Assembly: GCA_964581505.1 (NCBI GenBank)
Contig: CAZOOR010000100.1
Span: 1-5,829, forward strand
DNA length: 5,829 nucleotides
Direction: 5' to 3'
DNA from: CAZOOR01 sp964581505
GTDB lineage: Bacteria; Bacteroidota; Ignavibacteria; Kapaibacteriales; UBA2268
A program made the translations under genes and the position numbers. The notes beneath the pieces were generated by a model, which saw only the letters and a program-made list of their open reading frames with translations, made no database searches and was not told the DNA's origin. Below are positions 1-5,794 of this stretch, piece after piece; the stretch's first letter is position 1; every line of letters begins with the position of its first letter.

Positions 1-48
1 GCCGGACTCATAATCCGTAGGCTGGGGGTTCAAGTCCCTCAGGGCCCA
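1..48 (+). tRNA. tRNA with anticodon CAT, 5'-truncated by window edge; probably tRNA-Ile2 (lysidine type)
   Basis: The 3' part of a tRNA is visible. The anticodon loop is CTCATAA (7-13, CAT at 9-11), on a stem pairing CGGA (3-6) with TCCG (14-17). The T arm has the loop TTCAAGT, flanked by GGGGG and CCCTC. The 3' acceptor strand is AGGGCCC (41-47) with discriminator A at 48. The next bases are CA, so a full CCA tail is not encoded and must be added by CCA-transferase. The anticodon stem lacks the GGG/CCC pairs of initiator tRNA. The GACTCATAATC anticodon arm and TTCAAGTCC T arm resemble bacterial tRNA-Ile2, whose CAT is modified by TilS to read AUA. An elongator tRNA-Met cannot be excluded without the D arm and 5' acceptor strand, which lie outside the window. 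Confidence 0.85.
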
Positions 49-49
49 C

Positions 50-91
50 AAAAAAAATCTCTATAATATTCTTATTATAGAGATTTTTTTT
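50..91. terminator. Perfect AT-rich hairpin, probable bidirectional terminator between tRNA and minus-strand gene
   Basis: Bases 50-68 pair perfectly with 73-91 (19 bp) around the four-base loop TTCT (69-72). The core of the stem is ATCTCTATAATA with its complement. The outer stem is a run of A on the left and T on the right, so a U-tract follows the stem on either strand. It lies directly after the tRNA 3' end and 31 bases beyond the stop of the convergent minus-strand gene, so it can end both transcripts. The low GC of the stem is unusual for an intrinsic terminator, but its length and symmetry are convincing. Confidence 0.8.
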
Positions 92-122
92 TGATAGGAA
101 CCAAAAACTTAATTTATGTATT

Positions 123-1097
123 TTAAAACTTGATTTTACAATATATTGGTAAATGGTCGGAAGCAATTTCGGCATCGGGATTTGTGCGATGATTAACTAT
201 ATCACCTGACTCGCTGATAAATCTTACTCTACTGTCTTTGTGCATCATATTAGGCGATATAAAAATATGGTCAATGAGTGATTTATGCTTAATATTACCA
301 AGAATCGGGTCGGGATATTGTACTGTCCAGACTTTATTAATTCCTTTTTTCTCTATTAAACTCCACATTGCGTTGTGAAGAATTTTGTCGGGATGAAATA
401 TGTCGCCCATTATTGTTTCGACAGCACTTGCACCAATCATTTTTTGGAAATGGTCTAATCCGATTTCATCATTAATATCACCCATAACTATAAATGGTAA
501 GTCAGGAGAGTCTGTCATAATATTATCTACACGCTCTCGTACTTTTTTACTCTGTGCAAATAATTTTTTTCTATTTGCAAGAGATAAATGTTCGTATTTG
601 TATAAATCAACAGATGAGAAAACACCCTTTGATTTGAATGAGACAAGGATAATCAGTAATTCATCACCTGTTTCTTTATTACGAAATAGAACTTCCATCG
701 GCTTCCTGTCGAAATTTAATTCCTCCCTAATACCGTCAGAATCAATATCCTCGCTCCAATCATTATAAAATGAAATATTGCTGTCTATGGAAATAACCTC
801 AAATGGCTCTCTATAATAAAAAACCAAGTCCTGTTTGCCGCGTACATTATCACTTTTGGCAATATTGAAATTCATTCGTTTTAGTTTAGTATGTGTCAGG
901 AAGTATTCATGGTCGTCTATTTCTCGACTTGCCTCAATAATCCCGAGTATATGCGGTTGCATATCCATTATTGTTTTTACAACTGCCTCAATCTGAATTT
1001 TATTATTTTCTTTTAAGCGATTATTCTTAGTAAACCAATTGCACATATTTTCAATGTTATATGAAGCAATTTTATATATATTATTCTGTTTAGCCAT
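123..1097 (-). CDS. Endonuclease/exonuclease/phosphatase (EEP) superfamily protein
   Basis: The 324-residue protein has the motif series of the EEP fold (DNase I, exonuclease III and phosphatase relatives), Mg-dependent phosphodiesterases that cut nucleic acids or phosphorylated lipids. In order: SYNIEN with N14 near the N-terminus; E55 in GIIEA, the expected metal-binding Glu; RKP at 131-133; GDIND at 206-210, with D207 and N209; IDHIF at 275-279; and SDHLPI at 313-318, with the D314-H315 catalytic pair. The usual NxHxKS strand reads LVSFKSKG (151-158), so the customary His position appears to be Ser153. There is no signal peptide or membrane segment, so a cytoplasmic enzyme is likely. Length is normal for the family and the ORF is intact. 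The ATG at 1097 has no clear Shine-Dalgarno. It lies 38 bases downstream of the tRNA-editing-domain gene on the same strand and is probably co-transcribed. The substrate cannot be told from sequence. Confidence 0.85.
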   Translation of the reverse strand: MAKQNNIYKIASYNIENMCNWFTKNNRLKENNKIQIEAVVKTIMDMQPHILGIIEASREIDDHEYFLTHTKLKRMNFNIAKSDNVRGKQDLVFYYREPFEVISIDSNISFYNDWSEDIDSDGIREELNFDRKPMEVLFRNKETGDELLIILVSFKSKGVFSSVDLYKYEHLSLANRKKLFAQSKKVRERVDNIMTDSPDLPFIVMGDINDEIGLDHFQKMIGASAVETIMGDIFHPDKILHNAMWSLIEKKGINKVWTVQYPDPILGNIKHKSLIDHIFISPNMMHKDSRVRFISESGDIVNHRTNPDAEIASDHLPIYCKIKF

Positions 1098-1135
1098 TTT
1101 AAATAGTAAATGATGTAATTCTTAGGTTATTGAAA

Positions 1136-1546
1136 TTATATATTCTTGAAAACGCGTGCCAATGAATAGCCCGGTGCATCTACTGATAAATCAAGAAAGT
1201 AGCCGAATGGTGTTTGCTCAACTGAAAAGCCCGAGTTGCTTAGTCGTTCGTCAATTTCGTCGAATATTGATTTAGTAAATTCAAAATCGGCTTTGCTTTC
1301 GGAAAGATGTGCAAATGAATGCAGAACAATGTGTTTTGTATTATTCTTTCCGGCAACCCATTTTAAATTTTTCAACAGTTTCTTTTTTACTGCCGTTTCA
1401 TTTTCTTCATCTTCTTTTTCCACTTGAATAAATGCTGTCTGCACATTCTCAAAAGATTTACCTTCGGCAACATCAGGCATTGTTTCAATCGTTTTTATGG
1501 TTGGTTTGTAAGCGAAACGGCTCGCATATATCATTAGTAATTTCAT
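1136..1546 (-). CDS. Stand-alone archaeal-type threonyl-tRNA synthetase editing domain protein
   Basis: This 136-residue protein resembles, along its whole length, the N-terminal editing domain of archaeal threonyl-tRNA synthetase (tRNA-Thr_ED, related to D-aminoacyl-tRNA deacylase). In archaea that domain hydrolyses Ser mischarged on tRNA-Thr. Recognisable blocks are the MKLLMIYASRF N-terminus, FIQVEKEDEEN (39-49), HIVLHSFAHLSES (72-84, with H80), TPFGYF (112-117) and the C-terminal APGYSLARVFKNI. No synthetase catalytic domain follows. Bacterial ThrRS normally carries an unrelated editing domain of its own, so this would be a trans-acting or repurposed factor. Positions I expect to be catalytic are changed (see findings). 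The reading frame extends to a TTG at 1555 and an ATG at 1552. I chose the ATG at 1546 because family members begin directly with MKLLMI. No Shine-Dalgarno is visible for any of these starts. Cytoplasmic. Confidence 0.8.
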   Translation of the reverse strand: MKLLMIYASRFAYKPTIKTIETMPDVAEGKSFENVQTAFIQVEKEDEENETAVKKKLLKNLKWVAGKNNTKHIVLHSFAHLSESKADFEFTKSIFDEIDERLSNSGFSVEQTPFGYFLDLSVDAPGYSLARVFKNI

Positions 1547-1555
1547 AATCATCAA

Positions 1556-1859
1556 TTATTATTTAATAAAATGAGTACAGATACTTGACGAATGATTGAT
1601 TAAATAAATTTAAAAGGATATTGAGAATGATGATATTCAATAATAATTTGATAAGTAATAGAAATTATAGGCATATAAACAAATATTCCCGATTGGAATA
1701 ATGAAATTCCTATACGTAAAACGAACTACACAATAACAACACTTGATTATAGAAATTTCATTTATGAATGAAAAAACGAAAGTATTATTTAGTTTTACTT
1801 CGTGTAACCAATGTGTTTTTGAAAAAACATAATTAATTAAAATTTCAGAGGTTTAAAAT
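1556..1859. other. Divergent AT-rich intergenic region, probable promoter region for both operons
   Basis: These roughly 300 bases separate the minus-strand pair from the plus-strand hydrogenase operon, so both promoters should lie here. I could not identify a convincing sigma-70 box pair or a Bacteroidota-type TAnnTTTG element. The visible structure consists of ATTCC/GGAAT half-sites at 1685, 1695 and 1706, a GAAATTTC palindrome at 1752-1759, and a 22-codon reading frame at 1764-1832 with a CxxC motif but no ribosome site. No tRNA, riboswitch or repeat array was recognised. Confidence 0.6.
1847..1851 (+). promoter_or_regulatory. Shine-Dalgarno AGAGG for the response regulator gene
   Basis: AGAGG lies 8 bases before the ATG at 1860 in an otherwise AT-only stretch, which supports that start codon as the first of the operon. 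Confidence 0.7.
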
Positions 1860-2237
1860 ATGCCGAAAATTGCAATAATTGATGATGACCCGGATATTAT
1901 CGAAGCTGTAACGCTTCTGCTTCGGGTTAACGAACACATAGTACTCTCTGCCGGAAATATTAGAGACGGTTTTGAGTTAATTGAGAAGGAACAGCCGGAT
2001 TTGGTGATTCTTGATGTGATGATGGACGAACCAGATGACGGTTTCTTTCTGGCTATCAAATTAAGAAAAAAAGGTTTTACTATGCCTATATTTATGCTGT
2101 CCTCTGTCTCAAAAGCTTTGGGCATGGAATTTGGAACAGGCGAATCTTTGCCGGTCGATGAGTTCCTCGAGAAACCCATTTCGCCGAAAGTATTATTAGA
2201 TAAAATCAACAGTTATTTAACCCCAAATGAGGTGTAG
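1860..2237 (+). CDS. Single-domain response regulator (receiver domain only), first gene of the hydrogenase operon
   Basis: The 125-residue protein is a CheY-like receiver domain with no output domain. It shows the acidic triad IIDDD (D8-D10), the phosphoacceptor D52 in VILDVMM, the switch residue S81 in IFMLSS, and the invariant Lys K105 in LEKP. Between S81 and K105 it has a longer than usual loop (83-104, roughly ALGMEFGTGESLPVDEFLE). I recall this feature in receivers encoded beside hydrogenase and formate dehydrogenase genes. It would act through protein-protein contacts or as a phosphate relay, not by binding DNA. Its stop is 2 bases from the start of the NuoE-like gene, so translation is probably coupled. 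The tight linkage suggests a role in regulating or assembling the hydrogenase; that role is inferred. No histidine kinase is present in the window. Confidence 0.9.
   Translation: MPKIAIIDDDPDIIEAVTLLLRVNEHIVLSAGNIRDGFELIEKEQPDLVILDVMMDEPDDGFFLAIKLRKKGFTMPIFMLSSVSKALGMEFGTGESLPVDEFLEKPISPKVLLDKINSYLTPNEV
2229..2234 (+). promoter_or_regulatory. Shine-Dalgarno GAGGTG for hydC
   Basis: GAGGTG sits inside the last codons of the response regulator gene, 5 bases before the ATG at 2240. It supports that start and translational coupling. Confidence 0.7.
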
Positions 2238-2239
2238 GA

Positions 2240-2713
2240 ATGTTAGTTCTTGAAAAAAATGCTCTCACGGAAGAAATTGAAAATCTTGTTACTCAATACG
2301 GACAAGAGCGTGATGCTCTGCTTCCTATTTTACAGGATTTGCAAATTAAGCACGGATATATATCTGATTTTGCTCAACAGGAAGTGGCTCGTATTCTGGA
2401 TATTCACCCTGTCGAGGTCTATTCGGTCATTACGTTTTATTCTTTCTTATATACCGAACCTAAGGGTAAATATATTATTCGTCTGTGCCGGACTATTTCC
2501 TGCGATATGGCGGGTACAAAAAGTATTGCCAAGACTTTGGAACGCGAACTTGGTATTAAATTCGGGGAAACGACATCGGATAAAAAATTCTCCCTCGAAT
2601 ACATCAATTGTATGGGAATGTGCGACCGAGGTCCTGCGATGCTGATTAATGAAAACGTGCATACGAAGTTATCGCCGCGTAAAGTTGTTGATATAATTAA
2701 CGAATATAAATAG
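2240..2713 (+). CDS. hydC: NADH-linked [FeFe] hydrogenase, NuoE-like [2Fe-2S] subunit
   Basis: The 157-residue protein belongs to the NuoE / 24-kDa subunit family (HydC of Thermotoga-type and HndA of Desulfovibrio-type hydrogenases). The N-terminal helical part includes LLPILQDLQIKHGYIS (27-42) and the conserved ITFYSFL (64-70). A thioredoxin-like domain follows, with four [2Fe-2S] ligands in the pattern CX4C...CX3C: C83 and C88 (LCRTISC), C124 and C128 (NCMGMC). GPAM follows in the typical place. Length is normal. The subunit passes electrons between the FMN of the NuoF-like partner and the hydrogenase subunit in the cytoplasm. It sits between the response regulator and hydB with gaps of 2 and 8 bases. 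The same fold occurs in complex I and formate dehydrogenases; the downstream HydA fixes the assignment to a hydrogenase. Confidence 0.93.
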   Translation: MLVLEKNALTEEIENLVTQYGQERDALLPILQDLQIKHGYISDFAQQEVARILDIHPVEVYSVITFYSFLYTEPKGKYIIRLCRTISCDMAGTKSIAKTLERELGIKFGETTSDKKFSLEYINCMGMCDRGPAMLINENVHTKLSPRKVVDIINEYK

Positions 2714-2716
2714 GAG
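2712..2716 (+). promoter_or_regulatory. Shine-Dalgarno AGGAG for hydB
   Basis: AGGAG overlaps the TAG stop of hydC (2711-2713) and lies 5 bases before the ATG at 2722. This is a strong ribosome site that decides the start. Confidence 0.8.
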
Positions 2717-2721
2717 ATATA

Positions 2722-3891
2722 ATGCCTATCATTAATGATAAAGAATTTTTCGATTATGAAAAAAACGGGAACGGTCTCGAAAACGCTCTAAATAAATCCC
2801 AAAATGATATTATTTTCGATATTAAAGATTCGGGATTGAAGGGGCGCGGTGGTGCCGGTTTCCCAACGGGAAGTAAGTGGATGTTTGCTCTTCAGGCAAA
2901 AAGCGATATTAAATATGTGATTTGTAATGCCGATGAAGGCGAGCCGGGTACTTTCAAAGATAGAGTGCTACTGGACGAATATACTAAATTTGTTTTTGAA
3001 GGAATGGTCATTGCCGGTTATGCTATCGGTGCGGAAAAGGGCTTTCTATATTTGCGCGGCGAATACCGTTATCTTTACAAGAAACTTCAAAACTATTTGG
3101 AAAATATGCGTGCGGAAAACAAGCTTGGCGATAATATTTTGGGCAAGGGCTTTTCCTTTGATATTGAAATTCGTCTCGGTTCGGGTGCTTATGTCTGCGG
3201 CGAAGAAACCGCATTAATCGAATCGCTCGAAGGTCATCGCGGTGAAGCACGCAATCGTCCGCCTTTTCCCGTTAATACCGGATTTCGCGGTAAGCCGACT
3301 ATTGTAAACAATGTGGAATCATTTGCAGATGCGTATTTAATTATGTGCAACGGTCCTGATTGGTTCAAGGAATTCGGTACTTCCAAATCAACCGGTATGA
3401 AACTTATCTCCGTTTCAGGTGATTGTGAAAAACCCGGTGTTTATGAATTTCCGTTCGGTCTGACTATTAAAGAATTGTTGCAACGAGTCGGAGCTGAGAA
3501 TACGAAAGCCGTTCAGGTCGGCGGTGCTTCCGGTATCTGCATACCTAAGGAAGAATTCGACAGAACAATTTCATTTGAAGACATACCGACAGGCGGCTCG
3601 ATTATCATCTTTAACGAGGATAGGGATATGTTGCAAGTCCTGAAGAATTTTATGGAATTCTTTGTCGAGGAGTCTTGCGGACAGTGTACCCCGTGCCGCA
3701 TAGGTAATGTAAAATTGCTCGAAGGTGTAGAAAAAATCGAAAAAGGTGAATGTTCGCTCTCGCACTATCAGGAATTATTGCGTCTCGGCGGAACTATGCA
3801 GGTCGCTTCCAAGTGTGGTTTGGGGCAGTCGAGTCCCAATCCGTTTATTTCAATTCTGACTCATTTTGAAGATGAGATTTTTTCACTATAA
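2722..3891 (+). CDS. hydB: NADH-linked [FeFe] hydrogenase, short NuoF-like FMN/NADH subunit
   Basis: The 389-residue protein is of the NuoF / 51-kDa family and holds the NADH site, FMN and one [4Fe-4S] cluster. Visible motifs are the glycine-rich GRGGAGFPTGSKW (41-53), NADEGEPGTFKDR (69-81), GAYVCGEETALI (155-166), and RPPFPVNTGFRGKPTIVNNVE (179-199). The cluster ligands are C319, C322 and C325 in SCGQCTPCR, with C365 in KCGLGQ. It transfers hydride electrons from NADH through FMN to the NuoE-like and HydA subunits, or the reverse. Classical bifurcating HydB/HndC proteins are near 600 residues, with a thioredoxin-like [2Fe-2S] domain in front and a two-cluster ferredoxin domain behind. Both are absent here: the protein starts just before the NuoF core and ends soon after C365. 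The ORF is intact, and its strong Shine-Dalgarno argues that the short form is genuine. Gaps are 8 bases upstream and 15 bases downstream. Confidence 0.94.
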   Translation: MPIINDKEFFDYEKNGNGLENALNKSQNDIIFDIKDSGLKGRGGAGFPTGSKWMFALQAKSDIKYVICNADEGEPGTFKDRVLLDEYTKFVFEGMVIAGYAIGAEKGFLYLRGEYRYLYKKLQNYLENMRAENKLGDNILGKGFSFDIEIRLGSGAYVCGEETALIESLEGHRGEARNRPPFPVNTGFRGKPTIVNNVESFADAYLIMCNGPDWFKEFGTSKSTGMKLISVSGDCEKPGVYEFPFGLTIKELLQRVGAENTKAVQVGGASGICIPKEEFDRTISFEDIPTGGSIIIFNEDRDMLQVLKNFMEFFVEESCGQCTPCRIGNVKLLEGVEKIEKGECSLSHYQELLRLGGTMQVASKCGLGQSSPNPFISILTHFEDEIFSL

Positions 3892-3906
3892 TTATGGAAT
3901 GAAGTA

Positions 3907-5787
3907 ATGACAAAAATTCAAATAGATTTAAGAGCGCCGAAAGCACAGCAACGTCTGCAAGTGGAAAAAGCAAAGAATACCGAGGATATCGGCTCACTCG
4001 TTGATGTTGAAATAAACGGCGTTTCGGTCAAAGTGCCGCTTGGTACTACAATCCTCGAAGCATGTAAGATGAATAATGTGCATATTCCTACTTTATGTCA
4101 CCACGAGGATTTATGTGTTTCGGGTGTTTGCCGTATATGTGTTGTAGAGGTCGAAGGTATGAGAACTTTGCAGGCATCTTGCGCCTATCCCATCACAAAT
4201 TCGATGAAGATTAAAACCACATCGCCTAAGGTCAGAAGAGCAAGACGCGATATTCTCGATTTAATGCTCAGCGAACATTACGGTGAATGCTATTCTTGCC
4301 ATAGAAATAATAATTGTGAACTGCAAGCTCTTGCAAAAGAATACGGTGTTGATTCCTATCGCTTCGGTCATGTGAAAGAGAGACGGCACAGAATCGACCG
4401 TTCGAGTTTTTCGGTTATTCGCGATATGGATAAATGTGTTCTCTGCAAAAGATGTGTACGTACTTGTATTGATTTGCAGGAAGTCGGTGTTCTCGAAGCA
4501 ACAAGACGCGGCGACCAAACTACAATTTCCACATTCTTAGATAAACCTCTCTCCGATGTTATTTGTATCAATTGCGGTCAGTGCATCAATCGCTGTCCTA
4601 CGGCGGCACTCAAAGCAAATGACCCGTCCGATGATGTATGGCGGGCAATTGACGACCCGACCAAACATGTGGTTATACAGACAGCACCTTCGCCGCGTGC
4701 CGCTATCGGTGAGGAATTCGGTCTGCCCGCAGGCACTTCGCTTACAGGTGAACTGAATACCGCTCTGAAAATGATTGGCTTTGACAGGGTTTTCGATACG
4801 GATTTCTCGGCAGACCTGACGATTATGGAAGAAGGCACGGAACTTTTGAACAGGTTAAAAGCTAAACTTGTGGACGGTGACGATAGCGTAAAACTGCCGC
4901 AGTTTACATCTTGTTCACCTGGTTGGGTTAAATATATCGAGCATTTCTATCCCGAATATCTTGATTATTTATCTACTTGCAAATCGCCGCAACAGATGTT
5001 CGGTGCGGTTATTAAAACATTCTATGCAAAGGAAGCGGGCGTAGCTCCCGAGGATATAGTAACGGTTGCTTTGATGCCCTGCTCGGCAAAGAAATATGAA
5101 TGTAACCGTCCCGAAATGAATGATTCCGGCGAACAGGATATTGATTACGGACTGACTACTCGCGAAATGGCACAAATGATACGTGAAGCTGGTATATATT
5201 TGCCAGACCTGCCGAAAGCTGGTTTTGATAATCCTTTCGGTGATGCTTCCGGTGCAGGATTGATTTTCGGTGCTACGGGCGGCGTTATGGAAGCGGCATT
5301 ACGTACCGTATATGAATTGGTTACCGGGCGTCCGGTTCCATTTGAAAATCTGAATATTACGCCTTGCCGCGGTTTTGACGGAGTGCGTGAGGCATCTGTC
5401 AAATTGGAGAATGTCAAGAAAGAGTTTGATTTCTTGGAGGGTGTTGATTTGAAATTTATGATTGCTCACGGTACGGCTAATGCTAAGAAAGTTATGGAAG
5501 CATTCAAACGCGGTGAGATTGACGATTATCATTTTATAGAGATTATGGGTTGTCCGGGTGGCTGTATTGGCGGCGGCGGTCAGCCGATACCGACATCGCC
5601 GGAAATTCGCAAGAAACGTGCGGAAGCGATTTATCGTGAGGAAGAGGGTTTGCCTGTACGCAAGTCGCACGAAAACCCGCATATTGTCTATATCTATGAC
5701 AAGTTCCTTACCGAGGGACCCTGCTCCCACTTGTCGCACAAACTACTGCATACGCATTATGTGAAGCGAGGAAAATACATAGCTTAA
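3907..5787 (+). CDS. hydA: [FeFe] hydrogenase catalytic subunit HydA (group A, multi-cluster)
   Basis: The 626-residue protein catalyses reversible 2H+ + 2e- to H2. Domains in order: an N-terminal extension of about 32 residues; a plant-type [2Fe-2S] domain (C64, C75, C78, C92); the His-Cys3 [4Fe-4S] site (H124, C128, C131, C137); and a two-cluster ferredoxin domain (C177, C180, C183, C187 and C220, C223, C226, C230). The H-cluster domain has TSCSPGW (334-340), MPCSAKKYE (390-398, C392) and EIMGCPGGCIGGGGQP (545-560, C549 and C553). The C-terminal part (from about 567) is the small-subunit-type segment, ending with LSHKLLHTHYVKRGKYIA. There is no Tat or Sec signal, so it is cytoplasmic, as expected for an NADH-linked enzyme. 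There is also no extra C-terminal [2Fe-2S] domain. The ATG at 3907 has only a weak GGA upstream; a GTG at 3961 is a less likely alternative start. It forms a complex with the two preceding subunits. The second position of the usual TSCC pair is Ser here. Confidence 0.97.
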   Translation: MTKIQIDLRAPKAQQRLQVEKAKNTEDIGSLVDVEINGVSVKVPLGTTILEACKMNNVHIPTLCHHEDLCVSGVCRICVVEVEGMRTLQASCAYPITNSMKIKTTSPKVRRARRDILDLMLSEHYGECYSCHRNNNCELQALAKEYGVDSYRFGHVKERRHRIDRSSFSVIRDMDKCVLCKRCVRTCIDLQEVGVLEATRRGDQTTISTFLDKPLSDVICINCGQCINRCPTAALKANDPSDDVWRAIDDPTKHVVIQTAPSPRAAIGEEFGLPAGTSLTGELNTALKMIGFDRVFDTDFSADLTIMEEGTELLNRLKAKLVDGDDSVKLPQFTSCSPGWVKYIEHFYPEYLDYLSTCKSPQQMFGAVIKTFYAKEAGVAPEDIVTVALMPCSAKKYECNRPEMNDSGEQDIDYGLTTREMAQMIREAGIYLPDLPKAGFDNPFGDASGAGLIFGATGGVMEAALRTVYELVTGRPVPFENLNITPCRGFDGVREASVKLENVKKEFDFLEGVDLKFMIAHGTANAKKVMEAFKRGEIDDYHFIEIMGCPGGCIGGGGQPIPTSPEIRKKRAEAIYREEEGLPVRKSHENPHIVYIYDKFLTEGPCSHLSHKLLHTHYVKRGKYIA

Positions 5788-5794
5788 ACGCAAA

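Noticed and set aside
400..768. 122-codon plus-strand open frame
   Set aside because: It is antisense to the EEP-family gene, with low-complexity Ser/Leu-rich translation and no motif.
1547..1555. TTG at 1555 or ATG at 1552 as start of the editing-domain gene
   Set aside because: They add only MMI before MKLLMI, where family members begin, and no ribosome site favours them. The ATG at 1552 remains possible.
1584..1612. TTGACG as a -35 box for a plus-strand promoter
   Set aside because: No acceptable -10 hexamer lies at 16-18 bases, and the plus-strand gene is more than 200 bases away.
1853..2209. 118-codon open frame on the minus strand
   Set aside because: It is antisense to the response regulator, whose motifs are complete. 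The Ser/Ile-rich product is typical of a shadow frame.
2722..3891. Short NuoF-like subunit as a truncated or frameshifted gene
   Set aside because: The start has a strong Shine-Dalgarno overlapping the previous stop, the core motifs are complete, and no ferredoxin-domain remnant is readable in the short gaps either side.
3894..3906. ATG codons at 3894 and 3899 just before hydA
   Set aside because: Both reach in-frame stops within two codons (ATGGAATGA and ATGAAGTAA), so they cannot start hydA.
5299..5739. 146-codon open frame on the minus strand
   Set aside because: It lies wholly antisense to the conserved H-cluster domain of hydA, and its translation shows no recognisable family.
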